This document shows positions 1 through 6,840 of a DNA stretch of 10,318 bases, piece by piece. The notes below the pieces were generated by a model. It searched no databases, had not been told where the DNA came from, and worked only from the letters and a program-made list of their open reading frames with translations. A program made the translations under genes and the position numbers. Position 1 is the stretch's first letter. Each line of letters starts with the position of its first letter. The DNA comes from an uncultured Lachnospiraceae bacterium (GTDB lineage Bacteria; Bacillota; Clostridia; Lachnospirales; Lachnospiraceae), in the NCBI GenBank assembly GCA_910587715.1, contig CAJUMV010000073.1, forward strand, positions 1 through 10,318. Direction: 5' to 3'.

Positions 1-50
1 GAAGGTAATTGTCAATGGATGAAAGTGTAAATTTATTTTTGCACAATTCC
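1..50. mobile_element. Putative end of an insertion sequence (IS256-like appearance), cut by the window edge
   Basis: Homology of the minus-strand ABC transporter frame stops abruptly at 52-57 (residues EEF), and the last 50 bases do not encode any ABC motif. Read from 50 towards 1 they begin GGAATTGTGCAAAAATAAAT, a pattern I associate with terminal repeats of IS256-family elements (AATTGTGTAAAA-type ends). They contain an imperfect inverted repeat GTGTAAA/TTTGCAC (25-31 and 38-44) and an inward-facing TTGACA (15-10, minus strand) that could be the -35 of a transposase promoter. Only one end is visible, so neither a target duplication nor a transposase can be checked. The family assignment is tentative; a deletion junction or chimeric contig end is the alternative. 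Confidence 0.4.
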
Positions 51-1416
51 TAAATTCCTCGCACTGCGCCGCCCTTGCCGCCGCGATCACCTGTGCGTCA
101 CTCGCATTTGGGTTTCCCATACGGATATTTTCTTTGACAGAACAGCGGAACAGGAAATTATCCTGCGCCACAAAGCTGACAATACCGGAAAGCTGTGAAA
201 GAGGCATTTCCCGGATATCCACGCCGCCAATGGAGATACCGCCAGAAGAAACATCATAAAACCGGGAAACCAGCCTTGCCACCGTGGACTTTCCACCGCC
301 CGACGGTCCCACCAGCGCGGTAAAGCTGCCCTGCGGCAGTTTTAAGGAAACGCCGTGCAGAACCTCATCCTTATCATAGGAAAAACAGACATTCTGCAGT
401 TCCACATCATAATTGTTCAGTTGTACCTCCTGCTCCTTTTCCGACAGTTCAGGCATTTCCAAATACTCCTTCAATTCCTCCACCGTCATCTGCACTTTTT
501 TGATTTCATTGGAAAACACCTCCAGCTTCGCAAGAGAGCCTACCATAGACATAGAAAGCATGACCGCAAGCGCTGCCTGCGCCACCGTAATCACACCGTC
601 CGCCCCAAGCAGGAGCGCCGCCGGCAGAACCCCTAACAGCGTGGACGGAAACAGGGCAAACGCCAGCTTCATCGTCACCCATGTGGAAGAAAGCCATCTG
701 ACCACAAACGTCCTGTAATTCAGGATGGCGGACGAAAACTTCTCATAAGATTCCCCCGCCCTGCCGAATGCCTTGATGACCTCGATGCCCTCCACATACT
801 CCACAATGTTGCTGTTCATCCGTGACAGGGATTCATTGTAGGTGTCATAGTTTTTCCCGCTGATCTTAAAGGTCAGTCCCATACAGACAAAAGAAATCGG
901 GAACGTAATCAGGGACGCCAAGAGCAGCCGCCAGTCGATTGCCGCAAGCGCCGCCATACTCACAAGAGGCAGTACGATATGCCCGCTCCCCTCCGGCACC
1001 AGATGAGCAAGGGGCGGCTCGATGTCCTCGATTTTATCCACCATAATTCCCTTGATTTCTCCGATGCTGTGTTTCGTCACTTCCCCCAGAGGCGCGTGCA
1101 GAAAGCGCTCCGCCACGCGGTTCCGCAATCCTTCCAAAATATGGTATGCCGCGTAATGGCTCGCCGTAGTGGACAGCCCGAAACAAAGCACCCTCCCCGC
1201 ATAGGCGGCAAGCGCAAGAAAACTCCACTGCCAGATATCCGCCGCCGAAACCGCCCCGACTAAAAACAGGCAGAGTACACGGTAAAAACAATAGTAGGGC
1301 ACAAGCCCCGCCGTGATGCTGACCACGGACAAAATCACCGATAAGATCAGCTTCTGTTTCCCTTCCCGGGCATAAGACAGCAGACAGGATAAAAAATTCT
1401 GCTTTTTTTCTTTCAT
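1..1416 (-). pseudogene. ABC half-transporter (permease fused to ATPase), 3' end lost at an insertion junction
   Basis: The frame is open from an ATG at 1416 (GGAGG at 1430-1426, 9-nt spacing) to the window edge, 472 codons. The first 455 residues are transporter. Hydrophobic helices lie around residues 22-55, 62-82, 144-182 and 249-298. The nucleotide-binding domain starts near 340, with Walker A GPSGGGKST at 370-378 and the Q-loop glutamine at 418. Residues 456 onward are unrelated sequence. The signature LSGGE, Walker B and H-loop, present in both sister transporters at 3093-6733, are absent, so the product cannot hydrolyse ATP as it stands. It is most similar to the first transporter of the other pair: both carry an AHxxPEG motif after TM2 and similar spacing. 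It therefore probably was the first half of a second heterodimer whose partner lay further left. The upstream AraC gene is its likely regulator. Confidence 0.85.
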
Positions 1417-1430
1417 ATACAAGTTCCTCC

Positions 1431-1473
1431 ACAAAAAAATAATGGTGATTAGTTTTCGCTAACCACCATTATT
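1431..1473 (-). promoter_or_regulatory. 15-bp hairpin with U-run in the leader of the truncated transporter gene (attenuator or operator)
   Basis: Arms at 1473-1459 and 1452-1438 pair over 15 positions on the minus strand with one G-U wobble and a 6-nt loop. The 3' arm runs straight into T7 (1439-1433). That is the layout of an intrinsic terminator, yet it sits only about 10 nt upstream of the GGAGG of the transporter gene, so it would act as a leader attenuator or close off upstream transcription. The loop-proximal part reads GTTAG-N6-CTAAT and is shared in form with 6782-6799, which would fit a protein-binding dyad instead. A weak promoter (TAGAAA-N17-TAGAAT) ends at its upstream edge, placing the dyad across the -10 and start region. 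Confidence 0.5.
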
Positions 1474-1584
1474 CTATCGCTTTCATGACCTGATTTCTAC
1501 CCCAATCCGCCCGTTTGGTCCCGATTGGACAAATTTTTATCTTGTCGGCAAACTCTTTAAAATAGACATTTCTGCATCATTTAG

Positions 1585-1662
1585 TTAAGGTCTTATTCTT
1601 TTCTTATCGTCAATATGAACTGTATAATCTTTTATTGCCGTCATAATGTATTTTGCACCCAT
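1585..1662 (-). pseudogene. Remnant of an AbrB-like or antitoxin-like small protein gene
   Basis: AGGAGG (1670-1665) precedes ATG 1662. The frame encodes 25 residues, MGAKYIMTAIKDYTVHIDDK then KRIRP, and stops at 1587-1585. The core IKDYTVHIDDKKRI matches what I remember as the N-terminus of a small clostridial protein that normally continues as KRITLRGA... for about 80 residues. Here the reading is lost directly after RI, as by a small indel or deletion. The AGGAGG lies only 2 nt before this ATG, so a second ATG at 1644 (MTAIKDY) could be the original start. A short functional leader peptide cannot be excluded. Confidence 0.35.
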
Positions 1663-1671
1663 TGCCTCCTC

Positions 1672-1743
1672 TCACTCTTTATCGTAATCCAAAGACTGTC
1701 CAAACGCCTTCCCTGACGCCTCCAATCTGGCAAAAGCCTCCAT
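1672..1743 (-). pseudogene. Remnant of a small antitoxin-like gene
   Basis: A 23-codon frame from ATG 1743 to TGA 1674-1672 encodes MEAFARLEASGKAFGQSLDY and ends DKE. The pattern (an xAFxRLE stretch followed by a LDYxKE segment) resembles, from memory, small clostridial proteins of about 60-90 residues that sit ahead of toxin genes. Those continue well past the LDYxKE point. No ribosome-binding site precedes this ATG, so both ends look lost. Its stop overlaps the GAGAGGAGG that serves the next remnant, the tight coupling expected of a former two-gene operon. This is a resemblance, not an established homology. Confidence 0.3.
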
Positions 1744-1763
1744 ATTTAATATTAATATGCGCA

Positions 1764-1799
1764 AAAATGAATGATATAGCAAGCAATAGCATTCATTTT
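1764..1799 (-). terminator. Weak inverted repeat after the AraC gene
   Basis: Perfect 10-bp arms AAAATGAATG (minus strand 1799-1790) and CATTCATTTT (1773-1764) flank a 16-nt loop, starting 8 nt beyond the AraC stop codon. The stem is AT-rich and followed by only one further T, so it would be a weak intrinsic terminator at best. The position directly behind the gene is the main argument for it. Confidence 0.35.
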
Positions 1800-1807
1800 C
1801 ATATATC

Positions 1808-2770
1808 TCATTCTAAACGTCGCCGGTACTCCCCCGGCGTTATCCCCATCTGCCTGCGAAACGCCGCCGCAAACTTGCTCTGACTGTCATACCCCACGCG
1901 CCCTGCAATCTCCGCCACGCTCATTTCCCGTTTCGTCCTTAAAAAGACCGCCGCTCGGTTCATCCGGTACTGCGTCAGATAACTGCCGATTGGCGCGCCG
2001 AACACCGCCTTGAAGCACTGTTTCATCGTTGTCAGCGGGATGTCGAACCGCTCCGACAATTCCTCCTGCGTAAAGCTCTCCCCCATATTCTGTGTGATAA
2101 ACTGCCCGACCGCCTTGACCTTTTCCACCTGCGCCTTATAAAAATACGGTTTCCCGGTCCCCCTGCCGTCCACGCCTGCAGACAGCTCCAAAGCGTCCAG
2201 AAACAACAGCAGTTCCAGTATCTTAACCTTCAAATACGGACGTCTGATTTTTTCCGGCACAGCGTACAGTTCCGCAAATATATGTGTGATGGAAGCCGTT
2301 CCCGGCACGACATACGGATAAATGCCGCCGCAGAACTTTTTCTGCAGCGCCCGCAGATCCACGGGAAAATCCTTCATCTCCAACGGCAGGGATTGACAGG
2401 CAGTCTCCATATCAAAAGACACCATCGCGCCGTGGTAATGGGACAGGGGCATCTCAAAATGCCCTGTATGGGTGAGCCGCCTGTCCAGCTTCAGGTCGCC
2501 CGCCTCCACATAGGAATAGGCATCACAAGCCGCCGGATATTCCAGCCGCCCCTCCCTGCAGTGGTCGATGCAGAAAAGGTCACGGTCTGGCTGAAATTTG
2601 CTGTCATAATACCGCATGTGAAAATCGTTATAAGAAAACGCGACGCCGGGAAAAACCTCGTAGATGGTGATGGTTCCCTCGCCCGTTTCGTTTTGGAACC
2701 GATATACGCTGCCACCACCGTCTTCCGTCGGATTAGCGCTTATTTCGCCCATAACCGGGATCTGACTCAT
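1808..2770 (-). CDS. AraC/XylS-family transcriptional activator (PchR/YbtA-like)
   Basis: The protein has 320 residues when started at ATG 2770, which has GGGAGG 7 nt upstream; the ATGs at 2794, 2785 and 2776 lie in or before that site. Residues 1 to about 200 form the sensing half, with a SYNDFHMRYY segment and a DLFCIDHCREGRLEY segment of the type seen in iron-siderophore-responsive activators such as PchR and YbtA. The C-terminus carries the double helix-turn-helix: first unit about 234-254 (TQEELSERFDIPLTTMKQCF), second about 283-306 (VAEIAGRVGYDSQSKFAAAF), closing with the typical GITPGEYRR. Such regulators normally activate an adjacent transport operon when they bind the imported siderophore. 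Here the target is presumably the truncated transporter gene downstream. Family is certain; the ligand is inferred. Confidence 0.9.
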   Translation of the reverse strand: MSQIPVMGEISANPTEDGGGSVYRFQNETGEGTITIYEVFPGVAFSYNDFHMRYYDSKFQPDRDLFCIDHCREGRLEYPAACDAYSYVEAGDLKLDRRLTHTGHFEMPLSHYHGAMVSFDMETACQSLPLEMKDFPVDLRALQKKFCGGIYPYVVPGTASITHIFAELYAVPEKIRRPYLKVKILELLLFLDALELSAGVDGRGTGKPYFYKAQVEKVKAVGQFITQNMGESFTQEELSERFDIPLTTMKQCFKAVFGAPIGSYLTQYRMNRAAVFLRTKREMSVAEIAGRVGYDSQSKFAAAFRRQMGITPGEYRRRLE

Positions 2771-2798
2771 CTTCATTCCTCCCATCACCGCCACAACA

Positions 2799-2942
2799 TC
2801 AGGTTCCCCTGCAGTATTCCTCTATCGCCTCTACCGCCGACTTTATGCCGTCTTCCTTTCGTATCACAGCCGTGGCTTCTTCCGCCCACATACCAATGCC
2901 TGTACCTACCGCAACCGCTGTGATTTTCAATTTATCCGTCAC
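2799..2942 (-). CDS. Small unrecognised ORF in the AraC leader (47 aa)
   Basis: A GTG at 2942 opens a 47-residue frame ending at TGA 2801-2799, 28 nt before the AraC start. It encodes MTDKLKITAVAVGTGIGMWA, continues EEATAVIRKEDGIKSAVEAI and ends EEYCRGT. The composition is protein-like: a hydrophobic beta-turn VAVGTGIG followed by an amphipathic helix. The ribosome-binding site is poor (GGGG five nt upstream). It lies downstream of the AraC promoter, so it would be translated from the same mRNA. It could be a small real gene, a fragment of a larger enzyme, or a chance frame. I do not recognise the family. Confidence 0.3.
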   Translation of the reverse strand: MTDKLKITAVAVGTGIGMWAEEATAVIRKEDGIKSAVEAIEEYCRGT

Positions 2943-2983
2943 TAAATCCCCTAAGCCTCCAGTTTGTCAACACTAACCCCAGT

Positions 2984-3012
2984 AGTATACCACTGCTCCA
3001 GCGAAATTTCAA
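2984..3012 (-). promoter_or_regulatory. Sigma-A type promoter for the AraC gene
   Basis: TTGAAA (3012-3007), a 17-nt spacer and TATACT (2989-2984) preceded by TGG give a good -35, optimal spacing and an extended -10. The predicted start is near 2977, giving a leader of about 200 nt before the AraC ATG. No operator-like palindrome is evident around it. Confidence 0.6.
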
Positions 3013-3022
3013 TGAAATACCG

Positions 3023-3074
3023 CAAAGGGCAGCTCCTGTATCGTCCAAAAAACGCTACAAGACGCTACCCTTTG
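3023..3074 (-). repeat. 52-nt near-perfect stem-loop after the transporter pair
   Basis: Minus-strand CAAAGGGTAGC (3074-3064) pairs with GCTGCCCTTTG (3033-3023). After one bulged G, TCTTGTA pairs with TACAGGA (wobble allowed), for about 18 bp in total with a 15-nt loop. It lies about 19 nt beyond the stop of the second transporter, where a transcript end is expected. It lacks a U-tract on its minus-strand 3' side, so a classical intrinsic terminator is doubtful. A 3'-end-stabilising hairpin or a small REP/MITE-like repeat are alternatives. Confidence 0.5.
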
Positions 3075-3092
3075 TGAATTTATTTATTATTA

Positions 3093-4904
3093 TTACCCGG
3101 CTCTCCGGTTCCATCCGCCGCTGTTTTCTCTCACCTGTACAAAATCACGGTAAATGCCGCCTTCCTCCATCAGTTCCCCGTGCGTCCCGGACTGTGCCAC
3201 TTCCCCATCCGCAATGACAAGGATCTGATTCGCGCTGCGTATGGTATTCAGGCGGTGCGCAATCACCAGAAGCGTCTTTCCTACGCAGAGCTCGCTGATT
3301 GCCTGCTGAATATAGCTTTCATTATCCGCGTCCACGCTGGCGGTCGCCTCGTCCAGAATAACGATGGGGGCGTCCTTCAAAATACAGCGGGCAATGGAAA
3401 TGCGCTGCTTTTCCCCACCGGAAAGGCTTTCCCCGCCTTCTCCCACCATCGTATCAAACCCATCGGGCAATGCCATGATGAAATCATAACACCGCGCCTT
3501 TTTTGCCGCCTCCATGACTTCCTCCCTCGTGGCATCAGGTCGTCCCATGATGATATTATTGTAAATCGTATCCTGGAACAGATATACTCTTTGAAATACC
3601 ATGCTGATGCTGTCCATCAGATCCGAAAGCGGCACCTTGCGGATGTCCGTCCCGCGGATCAAAATCTTTCCCGACTTTACATCCCAAAACCGTGCAAGCA
3701 GGCTGGCTATGGTGGTTTTTCCCCCACCGGAAGGTCCCACCAGCGCTGTCATCTCATTCCGGTTCATCTGAAATGAGACATGGCGCAACGCCTCTTTTGC
3801 TTCCATGCCGGCATTTTCAGAACAGGCTTTTGTTGTAGCAATACCGCCCTTTCCATAGGAAAAACTCACATCCCGGAACTCCACTTCCGGCACGCCCTCC
3901 CGCAGCCTATCTGCCGCAGGGATATGTTCGCTGCCCATATCGGGAAGCTCGCTCTCCGCAAACACTTCCTCTATCCGATCCATACAGCTGTTCATCACCG
4001 TCAGACGGGTACTCTGCCCGTAAAGCGCCTTTAACGGTCCGAACAAGTCAAATACAAACAGCATAACGCCGATTAACATGGATACCTCCAGCATTCCTTT
4101 CCCATAAAAGAACATGGCAAGCGCCACCACTAGCGCCACGCCTATCCCATAAACAAGGTTCAGCCTGCGCTGCCACGGGGAATGGCTCTCTTCAAAATGG
4201 ATATTCGTCTCGCAGCTCTTACGGAAATTTTCCGTCAACTCCCTTGACTTTTCGCCCAACAGGTTATAAGTCTTGATAATGCCGAGTCCTTCCGTAAAAT
4301 CCAACACCGCTTCCGTCAGGTTCTCGCTCTGCTCCTGCCTGTCCGTGGAATCCGCAAGTGCCTCTTTCCGCATCCCTTTCGCCAGAAGCAGGACGACGCC
4401 CACCAATGCCGCTGCCAAGAGTCCAAGCCAGGGATTCAATACCGCCATAAACACCAGCATAATCCCCTCCGCGAAAATATAACTCATCATATCAGCAAGC
4501 GCTGTCATGCAGTTTTCCTCTATAAAGACCATGTCCGTAGACAGAACGGAGCTGATCTTTCCGATATTCCCCTCCGTAAAATACCCCATCGGCATCCTGC
4601 GCAGGTGCGCGCCAAGCTCCATGCGCTTTTCGGCAAACACCATAAATCCCGCGGCCGACTGCAGCCGGTCCGCCGCGTGCTGGCAGATAATCTGTAAAAC
4701 CAGACTAATGCCCATGCCTATACCAATCCACCGACAGAAACGACCGTCCACACGTCCGTCCAAAAACGCGGCAAAGGTAAAAAATGCCAACCCGACAGGT
4801 GCCTTCGACAACAGGGATTTGAGAAACGAGAAAACAAACGCCAGCCGAATCCTCCCCTGATACTTCCCCGATACCGCAACAATCCGTTTCATTAAAGCAA
4901 TCAT
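3093..4904 (-). CDS. ABC transporter, permease fused to ATPase, second half of heterodimer (YbtPQ/IrtAB-like)
   Basis: The protein has 603 residues, the usual size for a six-helix TMD plus NBD half-transporter. I place the start at ATG 4904, which overlaps the stop of the previous gene (ATGA) and has AAGGAGG 6 nt upstream; the frame extends further 5' only into the neighbour's coding sequence. Membrane helices occupy about residues 20-80, 135-175 and 248-290. In the NBD, Walker A is GPSGGGKTT (390-398), Q-loop Q438, signature LSGGEKQ (494-500), Walker B ending D518 with catalytic E519, D-loop ASVD and H-loop H550, so all ATPase motifs are intact. Translational coupling to the upstream transporter argues for a 1:1 heterodimer. 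Substrate is inferred (ferric siderophore or other chelate import); export of a drug or peptide is the main alternative. Confidence 0.92.
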   Translation of the reverse strand: MIALMKRIVAVSGKYQGRIRLAFVFSFLKSLLSKAPVGLAFFTFAAFLDGRVDGRFCRWIGIGMGISLVLQIICQHAADRLQSAAGFMVFAEKRMELGAHLRRMPMGYFTEGNIGKISSVLSTDMVFIEENCMTALADMMSYIFAEGIMLVFMAVLNPWLGLLAAALVGVVLLLAKGMRKEALADSTDRQEQSENLTEAVLDFTEGLGIIKTYNLLGEKSRELTENFRKSCETNIHFEESHSPWQRRLNLVYGIGVALVVALAMFFYGKGMLEVSMLIGVMLFVFDLFGPLKALYGQSTRLTVMNSCMDRIEEVFAESELPDMGSEHIPAADRLREGVPEVEFRDVSFSYGKGGIATTKACSENAGMEAKEALRHVSFQMNRNEMTALVGPSGGGKTTIASLLARFWDVKSGKILIRGTDIRKVPLSDLMDSISMVFQRVYLFQDTIYNNIIMGRPDATREEVMEAAKKARCYDFIMALPDGFDTMVGEGGESLSGGEKQRISIARCILKDAPIVILDEATASVDADNESYIQQAISELCVGKTLLVIAHRLNTIRSANQILVIADGEVAQSGTHGELMEEGGIYRDFVQVRENSGGWNRRAG

Positions 4905-6733
4905 GCAAATCCTCCTTCCATCGCAAAGTCTTTTTCCTGTGCGGAAACGCTCCAGCGCGCGCTGCCCTCTGCCGCCGCCCACAGCTTCTGATAAGCAGGG
5001 CAGTCCTTTAACAGTTCTTCGTGAGTTCCCTCCCCAGCAAGCTGACCGCTCTGCAGTACACAAATTTTGTCCGCCGCCACAATGGAATGCAGCCTGTGCG
5101 CGATCACGATGACCGTCTTCCCCTGAATCACCTCTGCAATCGCCGCATTCATTTTCTCCTCATTCTCCGGGTCCATAAATGCCGTCGCCTCGTCCAGCAC
5201 CACAACGGGCGCGTCTTTTAAGATTGCCCTCGCAAGGGAAATCCGCTGTCGTTCCCCGCCGGAAAGCTGCTTCCCGCCGTCCCCTGCCATCGTATCAATC
5301 CCTTTTTCCAGCCGGGCAAGAAATTCCATGCACTGCGCCTTCTCTGCCGCCGCAAGCACTTCCTCTCTTGTGGCATCCGGTTTTCCCAAAAGAATGTTGT
5401 CATACAGGCTCATATTAAACAGAAACTGCTCCTGTGAAACATAGGATATTTCCCGGTTTAGCGCCTCTATGCTCATATCCCGCACATCCTGCCCGCCGAT
5501 TTTTACCGCGCCGCCCGTCACATCATAAAAATGCACCAGCAGCTTTGCCAGCGTGGACTTGCCGCTCCCAGATTCCCCTACCAGCGCCGTCAGACTGTCT
5601 TCCTTTGCAGTAAAAGAAATGCCGTGAAGCACTTCGGTATCCTGCTTCTTTTTCTCCCTGCCTGATATTTCCGCTGCCGAAGCATTTCCGCCTTCCGCGG
5701 CGCCTTCCTGATAATCAAACCGCACATTTTCAAAGGAAATATCATGGTTTTTCCCCGAAAACACTTTTGGGGTCTGCTTGAGAGGCGGCGCGCTCATCAG
5801 CGCTTCCAGACTCTCAATCTTATAATTTACCTGCGGCATTGTGGACAGAAAGCTCAAAGAACGCAGGAGCGGCGCGCCGATGCCAAAGCTCATGCACAGC
5901 ACCAGCGCCAAATCCGCCAGATTAGACCACCCCTTTAATACAAACCACGCCCCCACCGGCAGCGTAAATAGCGCAATGCAGGGAATCAGGCTGTTGTAGA
6001 GCGCCATCCACGGCCAACAGACCTTATACCAGTCCAGCGTAAAATCCCGGTAATTCTTTACATCCGTTTCAAAGCGCCGGTAAGATTCCCCGTCCCGGTT
6101 AAAGACCTTGACCACCTCCATGCCGTTGATATACTCCACAATGGTTCCATTCATCTTCTGCGCCGCACCATAATACGCGCCCACTTTTCCCGTTCCCTGT
6201 TTATACATCACCCCCATCGCCACAAAGCCAAGCGGTAGGGACAGCAGGCTTAAAAGCGCCAGCTTCCAGTCCGCAAAAAACATGGCGATAAATACGAACA
6301 CTGGAACCGCCACGTTGGAGATACCCTCCGGCAGCGCATGGGCGAGCAGAAGCTCGATGGACTCGATATCATCAACGAACATTTTTTTGATCACGCCCAC
6401 GCCCTTCTCCTGTATCGTCCCAAGGGGCTGACTCTCCATCTTCTTCTGCAGAGAAGCCCTGATATTTTTCAGTATATGGTAAGCCGCCCTGTGGGACATC
6501 TGCAGTCCCTTCACATACAATAGCGCATACAGAATACCACAGACGCCGATTGCCAGAATCCGCAGGCAGACATACGATACGTCCATCTCCCCGTAGCCCA
6601 AAAGCGGTGTGATAATCTGCCATGCAAACAGAAAGGGGAGAACACTCGCCGCCACGCCAAGCATCACAACGATAATGGATGCATAGGTCAGCTTCCGGTA
6701 TTCCCCTGCATATTCCAATACTTTTTTGAACAA
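4901..6733 (-). CDS. ABC transporter, permease fused to ATPase, first half of heterodimer (YbtPQ/IrtAB-like)
   Basis: The protein has 610 residues, beginning at a TTG codon (6733) with AAGGAGGG 7 nt upstream; no ATG or GTG fits that site. Hydrophobic helices lie at about 18-45, 54-75, 138-176 and 243-298. The motif AHALPEG at 131-137 is matched by AHLVPEG in the truncated third transporter. The NBD shows Walker A GESGSGKST (386-394), Q434, signature LSGGERQ (490-496), Walker B ending D514 with E515, and H546. The D-loop reads AFMD rather than the common SALD, and PENE follows, a feature I associate with the YbtP/IrtB type of exporter-fold importer. About 25 extra residues rich in Glu, Ala and Lys (about 342-366) precede the Walker A strand. 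It is cotranscribed with the following half-transporter and probably with the TetR gene upstream. Confidence 0.92.
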   Translation of the reverse strand: MFKKVLEYAGEYRKLTYASIIVVMLGVAASVLPFLFAWQIITPLLGYGEMDVSYVCLRILAIGVCGILYALLYVKGLQMSHRAAYHILKNIRASLQKKMESQPLGTIQEKGVGVIKKMFVDDIESIELLLAHALPEGISNVAVPVFVFIAMFFADWKLALLSLLSLPLGFVAMGVMYKQGTGKVGAYYGAAQKMNGTIVEYINGMEVVKVFNRDGESYRRFETDVKNYRDFTLDWYKVCWPWMALYNSLIPCIALFTLPVGAWFVLKGWSNLADLALVLCMSFGIGAPLLRSLSFLSTMPQVNYKIESLEALMSAPPLKQTPKVFSGKNHDISFENVRFDYQEGAAEGGNASAAEISGREKKKQDTEVLHGISFTAKEDSLTALVGESGSGKSTLAKLLVHFYDVTGGAVKIGGQDVRDMSIEALNREISYVSQEQFLFNMSLYDNILLGKPDATREEVLAAAEKAQCMEFLARLEKGIDTMAGDGGKQLSGGERQRISLARAILKDAPVVVLDEATAFMDPENEEKMNAAIAEVIQGKTVIVIAHRLHSIVAADKICVLQSGQLAGEGTHEELLKDCPAYQKLWAAAEGSARWSVSAQEKDFAMEGGFA

Positions 6734-6781
6734 TTTCTTTCCCTCCTTCTGGTGAAAATGCCACCTGTTTTACACATAATT

Positions 6782-6799
6782 AGTTAGTTTTTTCTAACT
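6782..6799 (-). promoter_or_regulatory. Dyad AGTTAG-N6-CTAACT upstream of the first transporter gene (possible operator)
   Basis: Perfect 6-bp arms with a 6-base A/T spacer lie 49 bp before the TTG start, in the 107-bp gap between the TetR and transporter genes. The same GTTAG-N6-CTAAT form occurs in the leader hairpin of the third transporter gene (1447-1464). The half-site TTAGTTAG has some likeness to arms of DtxR/IdeR-type iron boxes, but the spacing differs, so the regulator is open. No convincing separate promoter is seen next to it. Confidence 0.4.
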
Positions 6800-6840
6800 C
6801 AAATCCTGAAGAAAAGAGCTGATGCCAAGGCAATCGCTCC

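Larger units (their letters stand above)
1417..1807. other. 391-bp gap holding regulatory hairpin and gene debris
   Basis: There is no intact gene between the AraC stop and the truncated transporter start. The gap holds, in minus-strand order, an inverted repeat just after the AraC stop (1799-1764), an AT palindrome TTAATATTAA (1755-1746), two very short coding remnants (1743-1672 and 1662-1585), about 110 bp of unassigned sequence (1584-1474), and the hairpin at 1473-1431. Confidence 0.7.
2771..3092. other. 322-bp gap: AraC promoter, leader ORF and a large hairpin
   Basis: Between the second transporter stop and the AraC start there is no full-size gene. In minus-strand order the gap contains an AT-rich tail (3092-3075), the hairpin at 3074-3023, the promoter at 3012-2984, and a leader of about 200 nt that holds the 47-codon ORF. 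Confidence 0.7.

Noticed and set aside
2282..2923. 213-aa plus-strand frame opposite the AraC gene
   Set aside because: His/Arg/Pro-rich composition without motifs, wholly antisense to a well-supported gene and its leader, and no ribosome-binding site.
3180..4034. Two plus-strand frames of 198 and 84 aa opposite the second transporter
   Set aside because: Antisense shadows of a highly conserved ABC gene; no family features.
4905..5063. 53-residue N-terminal extension of the second transporter
   Set aside because: It lies wholly inside the upstream gene in another frame; the ATG at 4904 has a perfect ribosome site and an ATGA overlap.
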